Assembly (NCBI GenBank): GCA_945878875.1
Contig: CAMCUC010000012.1
Span: forward strand, 1-64,000
Source: Rhizobium sp. Q54
GTDB taxonomy: Bacteria > Pseudomonadota > Alphaproteobacteria > Rhizobiales > Beijerinckiaceae
Reading direction: 5' to 3'
Length of the DNA: 64,000 nt
Position 1 is the first letter of the stretch. Each line of letters opens with the position of its first letter. The notes under the pieces are model-generated. The model saw only the letters and a program-made list of their open reading frames with translations, did not search any database and was not told the DNA's origin. Of the stretch, positions 58,649 to 64,000 are shown one piece after another. A program made the position numbers and the translations under genes.

Positions 58649-59542
58649 TCACAGAAACGCAAGCAGCGCGGCCAGCGTTTCGGGGGCGTTCTCCTCTGCC
58701 AGAAAATGCCCGGCGTTTATCTGCACGCCTGTAGCGTCCGGCGCAAAGGTGTCGCGCCAGACCTCAACGGCAGGGCGCGGGCCTGCGGTTAAAAAGAACG
58801 AGCCGGAGAGAATGCAAACCGGCGCCTCAATCGTGCGGCGCGCCGCATGATCGGCCTCGTCAGCGGCAAGATCCCGCTGCGCCCCAGCGCGATAATCCTC
58901 GCAGAAAGCGTGGATGCGCGAGCTGTCGCCCCACGCGTTGCGATATTCGCTCATCGCACCGTGAGCGAACGTGCGCAAGGATTGCCAGAGGGTCCAGCTT
59001 TGCATCAGGCCTTCAAAATAAGCGTTTGGCCCCATACGCGCGATCTCTTTCTCCGGCGCAGGCTCGGCTTGCGAGAGAAAAGCCCAATGGGCGGCGGGCG
59101 TCACGCCCGCCTTGATGTTGCGCCACACTTCCATCGTCGGGAGAATGTCGAGTAGCGCCAGCTTTTCGATGCGGCCCGGCTGATCGAGGCTGAGGCGATA
59201 GCCGACGCGCGCGCCGCGATCATGGCCCACGATGCTAAAACGTATGTGCCCCAGCTTCTGCATCACGCGCACGACGTCCTCGCCCATTGCGCGTTTGGTA
59301 TCGGCCTGACCGCTTTTACTGCGCGGCGCCGACGACCAGCCGTAGCCGCGCAGATCCATCGCCACCACATGAAAGCGCGTGGCGAGCTCGCCCGCGATGC
59401 GCGCCCACATCAGGTGGGATTGCGGAAACCCGTGCAGTAGAAGCAGCGGCTCGCTGGCCGGATCGCCGCCGCTGCGGGCAAAAATGCGGCCCGCGTCCGT
59501 GTCGATCCAGTGACTTTCAAAGCCGGGAAACAGGTCCGCCAT
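58649..59542 (-). CDS. Fluoroacetate/haloacetate dehalogenase-type alpha/beta hydrolase
   Basis: From ATG 59542, after AAGGAGCAAAA, the protein has 297 residues. The nucleophile Asp108 is in GHDRGAR, with Arg109 and Arg112 as carboxylate clamps. Asp132, His152-Trp153, Tyr217 (CEDYRA) and His279 (AGHFLAEE) match one by one, with one to three residues of offset, the Asp110, Arg111, Arg114, Asp134, His155-Trp156, Tyr219 and His280 of fluoroacetate dehalogenase. It should hydrolyse haloacetates to glycolate. An epoxide hydrolase role is less likely because the halide-pocket His-Trp-Tyr are kept. Confidence 0.87.
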   Translation of the reverse strand: MADLFPGFESHWIDTDAGRIFARSGGDPASEPLLLLHGFPQSHLMWARIAGELATRFHVVAMDLRGYGWSSAPRSKSGQADTKRAMGEDVVRVMQKLGHIRFSIVGHDRGARVGYRLSLDQPGRIEKLALLDILPTMEVWRNIKAGVTPAAHWAFLSQAEPAPEKEIARMGPNAYFEGLMQSWTLWQSLRTFAHGAMSEYRNAWGDSSRIHAFCEDYRAGAQRDLAADEADHAARRTIEAPVCILSGSFFLTAGPRPAVEVWRDTFAPDATGVQINAGHFLAEENAPETLAALLAFL

Positions 59543-59650
59543 TTTTGCTCCTTTTGATTGTCCCCGCCCGCATCTCTGCACGCTCAACACCAAAAGGGTG
59601 CGCACTAAAAGAATGCGTGCTAGGCCGCGCACGGTCCAGATGGTTGTGTT

Positions 59651-60637
59651 TCAAGCAAGCTCTTCGCTCCCGCCAGCAAAACGCGTGAGCGCTCTGATGC
59701 GATCCTCCATCGAGGGGTGGGTCGAGAATAAATCTGCAAAGCCCGAGCGGGGATTGTCGATACACATTTCCATCACACCTGATGGCGCCTCTTCGATTTC
59801 GCCCTTGCCCTCGATCTTGCGCAGGGCCGAGATCATAGCGTCCGGGTTCTTGGTCAGCTCCACGGCGCCGGCGTCCGCAAGAAACTCGCGTGAGCGCGAC
59901 AGAGCGAGACGGATCATCAGCGACAAAGCCCAGGCTGCGGCCACGATCAGCAAAGCGATGGCGATGGCCGCCGCCCCGCCGCCTTTGCCTTTGCCTTCCG
60001 AATCGCTGGAGCGGCGGCGTGATCCGAACCCGCCGTTGCGACCGACGATCCGAAACAGCAGCTCGCAGAAAAAAGACACGACGCCCGCGATAATCATCGC
60101 CACCACCATCATGCGCACGTCCTCATTGCGAATGTGGGTGAGCTCGTGCGCCGCAACGGCCTCCAGTTCGGCGGGATCGAGCAAGTCGATAAGGCCGCGC
60201 GTGAAGGTGATTGTGTATTGCTTGTCGTTGACGCCGGAGGCGAAGGCGTTGGGCGCGGGGCTCTCCAGCACCGCAAGGCGCGGCACGGCCATGCCGCGCG
60301 AGATGCAGAGAGTCTCGACCATGTCATAGAGTGCGGGCGCGTCGCTGCGCTCCAGCGAATGGGCGGGCACGGCCAGCGCGATGATCTTTTGATTGAATAT
60401 CCACGCGAACCAGATCCACACAAGTACGCCTGCCGTGATGAAGGGCGCGTGGGCGATTGTATCTTGCAGAGCTTGCTCCAGAAGCGCCTGCAAGCCCCAA
60501 TCATAGGCGATGGCGGCGGCTCCAAGCGCGCCCGCGAACGCCAGCAAGTAGATGAGCGAGAACAGCGTTCCCAGCAGAAACAGCGAGCGGCGCCGGTTGG
60601 ATTGAATGTGCGTGTAAAGACCGAAGGCTGGCGTCAT
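59651..60637 (-). CDS. M48 family membrane metallopeptidase (HtpX-like)
   Basis: The 328-residue protein has two N-terminal membrane helices, the zinc motif HELTH (AVAAHELTHIRNEDVRM), the third ligand region (SRSREFLADAGAVELT), and further hydrophobic segments. It lies 25 bases behind a LemA gene. The LemA-M48 pair is common and suggests membrane protein quality control. It differs from E. coli HtpX by a longer, Gly-rich insert. Confidence 0.9.
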   Translation of the reverse strand: MTPAFGLYTHIQSNRRRSLFLLGTLFSLIYLLAFAGALGAAAIAYDWGLQALLEQALQDTIAHAPFITAGVLVWIWFAWIFNQKIIALAVPAHSLERSDAPALYDMVETLCISRGMAVPRLAVLESPAPNAFASGVNDKQYTITFTRGLIDLLDPAELEAVAAHELTHIRNEDVRMMVVAMIIAGVVSFFCELLFRIVGRNGGFGSRRRSSDSEGKGKGGGAAAIAIALLIVAAAWALSLMIRLALSRSREFLADAGAVELTKNPDAMISALRKIEGKGEIEEAPSGVMEMCIDNPRSGFADLFSTHPSMEDRIRALTRFAGGSEELA

Positions 60638-60662
60638 GGCGCAACCTTTCTGGTGCCGCGAT

Positions 60663-61226
60663 TCAGAACTTCACCTCGGGCGGCGCATCGAGGCGCTTGC
60701 GGTCGTCCTGCCCGACATCGAAGAAATCGCGATGCTGGAAGCCCATCGCGGCGGCGAACAGAACGGCGGGAAACGCCTGCACCGCAGCGTTATATTCGCT
60801 CACCGCATTGTTGAAGAAGCGCCGCGCCGCCGCCAGCTTGTTCTCGACGTTGGCAAGCTCGGTTTGTAATTGCTGGAAGTTCGTGTTGGCCTTCAGGTCC
60901 GGATAGGCCTCGGCCAGTGCGATCAGGCGACCAAGCGCCGCCGACAGCACGCCTTCAGCCGCAGCCTGCTGCGACGCGCCGCCGCCCGCGTTCATGGCTG
61001 CGTTGCGCGCGGCGACCACTGATTCGAGCGTGCCTTTTTCGTGCGCCGCATAACCCTTCACGGTCTCGATCAGGTTGGGAATGAGATCGTGCCGCTGCTT
61101 CAGCTGCACGTCGATGTCGGCAAAAGCCTGATGGGTGCGCTGGCGAAGGGCGACCAGCGTGTTGTAGGCGCTGATACCCACCAGCACCACAGCGGCGATG
61201 AGCCCGAGGAATACCCATAAACCCAT
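60663..61226 (-). CDS. lemA: LemA family membrane protein
   Basis: From ATG 61226, preceded by GGGAGCTGATC, the protein has 187 residues. One N-terminal membrane helix is followed by the LemA helical domain (YNTLVALRQRTHQAFADIDVQLKQRHDLIPNLIETVKGYAAHE). It is paired with the M48 protease gene 25 bases downstream. Its function in the pair is not established. Confidence 0.93.
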   Translation of the reverse strand: MGLWVFLGLIAAVVLVGISAYNTLVALRQRTHQAFADIDVQLKQRHDLIPNLIETVKGYAAHEKGTLESVVAARNAAMNAGGGASQQAAAEGVLSAALGRLIALAEAYPDLKANTNFQQLQTELANVENKLAAARRFFNNAVSEYNAAVQAFPAVLFAAAMGFQHRDFFDVGQDDRKRLDAPPEVKF

Positions 61227-61363
61227 GATCAGCTCCCGACCCATTGCTGCGCCGCCGCTTTGGCGCGACTATAGACTACCGCAGTGCGACAGGCGGCTCA
61301 ACGCAAATGCGCGCGAGCGATTGCAAGAGTGAAGAAGGGATGGAGCCGTTTCCTGAAAAGGAA

Positions 61364-61439
61364 TGGCTCCCCGAGCAGGGCTCGAACCTGCGACAATTCG
61401 ATTAACAGTCGAATGCTCTACCAGCTGAGCTATCGGGGA
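61364..61439 (-). tRNA. tRNA-Asn(GTT)
   Basis: A 76-base tRNA including encoded CCA: acceptor stem TCCCCGA/TCGGGGA, anticodon loop CTGTTAA with anticodon GTT, and T-loop GGTTCGAGCC. Confidence 0.97.
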
Positions 61440-61631
61440 ACATCGCCGAAGCGATGGCGGCTACATAACAAGCCTTCGCAAGTTTGCAAAGCCGCATTTG
61501 GATTTTCTTTTATTTGCACACAGGCGGACAGGGTTGGGGAGACGTTTGAATGCGCTTCATCAGAGGCGCCATGGGCGGATTTAGCCGTCCATCCCGGCGC
61601 ATACGTTGCGAAACATAAAAGGATAAACTTT

Positions 61632-61705
61632 TGGAGGCCTCGCCCGGAATCGAACCGGGGTGCAAGGATTTGCAGTCCTCTGCGTAGCCACTCCGCCACG
61701 AGGCC
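61632..61705 (-). tRNA. tRNA-Cys(GCA)
   Basis: A 74-base tRNA including encoded CCA: acceptor stem GGCCTCG/CGAGGCC, anticodon loop CTGCAAA with anticodon GCA, and T-loop GGTTCGATTCC. It is 192 bases from tRNA-Asn on the same strand. Confidence 0.97.
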
Positions 61706-61793
61706 TCACTCGGAGTGAACTCCGTGACCGCTCATAGCAATGCGCACGCGAACTCGCAAGGACAGACTTGAGCCGGCAAGGGATATGGATGGT

Positions 61794-62660
61794 TCAAGAA
61801 AAACCATCCCCAACCCGCAACCCATATTCCCTGCGCACCAGCTCGCGGCCATAGGCGCGCTCAAGCCTGCGCACGGTAAAATGTCCGCGCGCCAGATCGT
61901 GGAAATGGCGTGCGAAGGCGTAATTGATCGCGGCGCCGCAGATGGCGCCGATGAGGGGCAGGCTTTGGGCTGCCATTTTCTGCGAGGCGACGATCCCGAA
62001 ACGCGGCGCCAGCGTCGAGACAAGCCGGGCCAGTGCGGGCGCACCTGCCTGACTGGCGAGGCCTTGGTTGGCGATATGCTTTGCGGCGTCCGAGATGGAT
62101 TTGGCCAGCAGGCCGCGCAAAGCGAAATAGCTGCTGTCCATGTAGTCATCGGTCGGCAGGCGGCCGCCCAGCGCGAACACCTCCAGACAGGCCATGGCGG
62201 TCTCGGGCGATTGCGGATCCTCGCCTTCCGCGCGTGCCACGTCAGCGATGGACCGCAACATGATGAGCGTCGAGACCGGCAGCTCAATCGCCAGCGCGCC
62301 AAGGCCAAACGCGCCGCCAGCTGCGCCCGAGGCAACGCTGAGGGCGGCGTGGAAGCGCCCGCGAGCCGGGCCTGATCCGGGCGGGATAGAGCGGGCTGCG
62401 ACCGCCACCGCACGCTCCAGCGCCACATGCGCCGCGCGCTCCGCCATCCGGCGAACGGGGGCGGGAACCAGTTCGCTCAAGCGGGCGGCCGGGCGCCCAA
62501 GGGCATGCGCTATTGAGGCCGCAAGGCTCGTGCGCTCCAAAAGCTTCACCGCCTCATCGAGCGCGCGCGCATCCACCTCGCTGAGGGCAGGGGCGTCATA
62601 GGCGCCTGCTTGGGCGCCTGCTTGCGCGACCAGGGCGCCTTCATGCTGCTTCATGCCCAA
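61794..62660 (-). CDS. EcsC family protein
   Basis: The 288-residue Ala-rich protein has the EcsC domain pattern (LERTSLAASIAHALGRPAARL; ELPVSTLIMLRSIADVARAEGEDPQSPETAMACLEVFALGG; LIGAICGAAINYAFARHFHDLARGHFTVRRLER). EcsC proteins are often encoded singly and have no proven biochemical role. Several amphipathic or hydrophobic helices suggest membrane association. Confidence 0.85.
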   Translation of the reverse strand: MGMKQHEGALVAQAGAQAGAYDAPALSEVDARALDEAVKLLERTSLAASIAHALGRPAARLSELVPAPVRRMAERAAHVALERAVAVAARSIPPGSGPARGRFHAALSVASGAAGGAFGLGALAIELPVSTLIMLRSIADVARAEGEDPQSPETAMACLEVFALGGRLPTDDYMDSSYFALRGLLAKSISDAAKHIANQGLASQAGAPALARLVSTLAPRFGIVASQKMAAQSLPLIGAICGAAINYAFARHFHDLARGHFTVRRLERAYGRELVRREYGLRVGDGFS

Positions 62661-63051
62661 AGCCTCCCCGGATTCCGGCCGATCCGGAACCCGCTCCCTA
62701 CAAATGTGCCCGGAAAGTTCAGACGCAAGCGGGCGACCTTGCGGAAATTAATGCGGCGCGGGGACCTTAATTAACCAAGCACAGACCCGTTTTGGCCCCT
62801 TCGCGTTAATAATCGGCTTGATCTGGCTGTGCGCGACGGTTTGGATTCCGTAGCGACTTTCCATTCTTTATTTCATTAAAACAGCGATATAGCTGTAATT
62901 GCATAAAATTGTCCGTATTTCAGTACAGGTTCATTATACTTGCTGCGCTCTCCGCAAATTCTAAACGCGTTCTACTAAAAAGCGCGCGATTACTTTAGAC
63001 GCAAAGAAAATCCCGCCTGCGATGTTGGTGCATCGAAATTGCGGGGCTGTC
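62661..63051. other. Intergenic gap between the EcsC and BTLCP genes
   Basis: About 390 bases without a gene. The part from about 62850 is A+T-rich (TTCATTAAAACAGCGATATAGCTG) and is probably the leader and promoter of the proteinase gene. No clear -35/-10 pair, terminator or repeat could be assigned. Confidence 0.5.
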
Positions 63052-63678
63052 ATGAACCGGAAAACCTTTAAGTCGCTCGTCGCCGCCGCCATGCTCATAG
63101 CTGGCATGGTTGGTTTGCAGACGCCCACGCAGGCCGAGGCGATGAAGTCGTCCTTCATCGAAGTTGGTGAGCGCACCCTGGTGCCCTTCGGCTGGATGGA
63201 TTTTTGCAATCGCTATACAGGCGAGTGCGCGGTGCAGACTGCATCTGCTGACATCAAGCTGACGCCGGGCGCCTTCCGCCGCATTGCGCAGGTCAATCGC
63301 TGGGTGAACGCCAACGTGAAGGCCCGCTCCGATCATGAGCAATGGGGCGTGGTGGATCGTTGGGATTACCCCTCCAACGGCATGGGCGATTGCGAGGATT
63401 ACGTGCTGCTGAAGCGCCGCCTGCTGATTGACGAAGGCTTTCCGGCGCAGGCGCTTCTCGTCACTGTCGTCCGGGACGAGAAAGGCGAGGGCCATGCGGT
63501 GCTCACCGTGAAGACGAACCAGGGCGAATTCGTACTCGACAACCTGCGCGAAGGCGTGAAGCCTTGGACGGCGTCGCCCTATCGTTTCGTGAAGCGCCAG
63601 TCGCAGACCGACCCCAACCTTTGGGTCTCGATCGGCGAACCCGGCGGATCTTCGCCTCCGGTGGTCGCCTCTCGTTAA
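63052..63678 (+). CDS. Bacterial transglutaminase-like cysteine proteinase (BTLCP/DUF920)
   Basis: From ATG 63052 (MNRKTFKSL) the protein has 208 residues with a signal peptide (cleavage near TQAEA). The Cys-His-Asp triad is in GDCEDYVLLK, GHAVLTVKT and FVLDNLREG. This family includes LapG-like periplasmic proteinases that clip biofilm adhesins. LapG-type calcium site residues are not evident, so the target is open. A paralog follows directly. Confidence 0.9.
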   Translation: MNRKTFKSLVAAAMLIAGMVGLQTPTQAEAMKSSFIEVGERTLVPFGWMDFCNRYTGECAVQTASADIKLTPGAFRRIAQVNRWVNANVKARSDHEQWGVVDRWDYPSNGMGDCEDYVLLKRRLLIDEGFPAQALLVTVVRDEKGEGHAVLTVKTNQGEFVLDNLREGVKPWTASPYRFVKRQSQTDPNLWVSIGEPGGSSPPVVASR

Positions 63679-63804
63679 GTAGGCGCTTACATAGCGTAGC
63701 TAATTCGCCACAGCGGCGGGCGAACCGCCAGAGCTTTGCTATTCGCCCCTTGTTCCATCGCAGCCGCCGCTTTTAACTGGCGGTCAGCGATGGCGGGGGC
63801 GAAT

Positions 63805-64000
63805 ATGTTCTTTCGTGGTTTCAGGGCTTTGGGCTCTGGTTTGAGTTTGGCTTGCCTGATGTTGCCTGGATCGCTCCAGCTTGCTGCTGGCGAACAATCG
63901 GCGCCGCTTCCCTCGCAGAGCATGACGATGGCGCCACTGTCGCTGGTTGTCGCCGGCGCAGCTCGCGATCCGGCGGGATGGACGGATTTCTGCAAGCGCT
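63805..64000 (+). CDS. Second BTLCP-type proteinase, cut by the window end
   Basis: This reading frame is missing from the ORF track because it has no stop in the window. ATG 63805 has GGGGGCG six bases upstream; ATG 63790 is an alternative. The product has a signal-peptide-like start (FRALGSGLSLACLMLPGSLQLAAGE) and then GWTDFCKR, matching GWMDFCNR at the same point of the preceding proteinase. It is therefore a tandem paralog. The catalytic region lies outside the window. Confidence 0.75.
   Translation, partial: MFFRGFRALGSGLSLACLMLPGSLQLAAGEQSAPLPSQSMTMAPLSLVVAGAARDPAGWTDFCKR

Overview
The window reads as the chromosome of an alphaproteobacterium. The clearest taxonomic marker is a complete PhyR-NepR-EcfG general stress response locus (41.2-43.0 kb). 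OpgH/OpgD glucan genes, a tripartite-tricarboxylate receptor, BTLCP-type cysteine proteinases and high-GC coding outside the flagellar block agree with this. I cannot assign an order.

0-31.5 kb, flagellar cluster. Export, switch and regulatory genes lie together: flhA-flhF-flhG-fliA, flgP-flgT-flgA-flgM-(flgN-like)-DUF2802, fliK-L-M-N-O-P-Q-R-flhB, a sigma-54 activator without a DNA-binding domain followed by fliE-F-G-H-I-J, a second activator with an HTH domain, fliS, two short hook/rod-family paralogs, and motA-motB with two unknown genes behind them. Six near-consensus sigma-54 (-24/-12) promoters head the transcription units. FliA and FlgM supply the late checkpoint. FlhF/FlhG and FlgP/FlgT (H-ring-type proteins) are features of polar flagella of gammaproteobacteria and of the Fla1 system of Rhodobacter sphaeroides. 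The split activator pair resembles R. sphaeroides FleQ/FleT. Much of this block is visibly richer in A+T than the rest of the window, which fits horizontal acquisition. The flgBCDE/GHIJKL, flagellin and chemotaxis genes are not in the window.

31.5-43.6 kb, metabolism and stress. A cytoplasmic-looking molybdopterin oxidoreductase, ndk, a PanB-like enzyme with an alpha/beta hydrolase, a methyltransferase and two zinc alcohol dehydrogenases are interspersed with dispersed palindromic and simple repeats. A compact stress island follows: a PRC-barrel protein, CsbD, EcfG, NepR, PhyR, a DUF1328 protein and a small membrane protein. Three of these units have GGAAC-N16/17-xGTT EcfG-type promoters.

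43.7-49 kb, surface glycan genes. These are a GT10 fucosyltransferase (frameshifted at a G8 tract), an FkbM-type protein, a DUF268 protein (also frameshifted by one base), a GT11 fucosyltransferase, a GT25 transferase and a second FkbM methyltransferase.

49-64 kb, envelope and housekeeping. This part holds opgH/opgD (periplasmic glucans), glmU and glmS (UDP-GlcNAc supply), a patatin lipase, a TTT solute receptor facing a very convincing fluoroacetate/haloacetate dehalogenase, an M48 protease with LemA, tRNA-Asn and tRNA-Cys, an EcsC protein, and two tandem BTLCP-type cysteine proteinases, the second cut by the window end.

No rRNA, CRISPR array, transposase, integrase or phage gene was seen.
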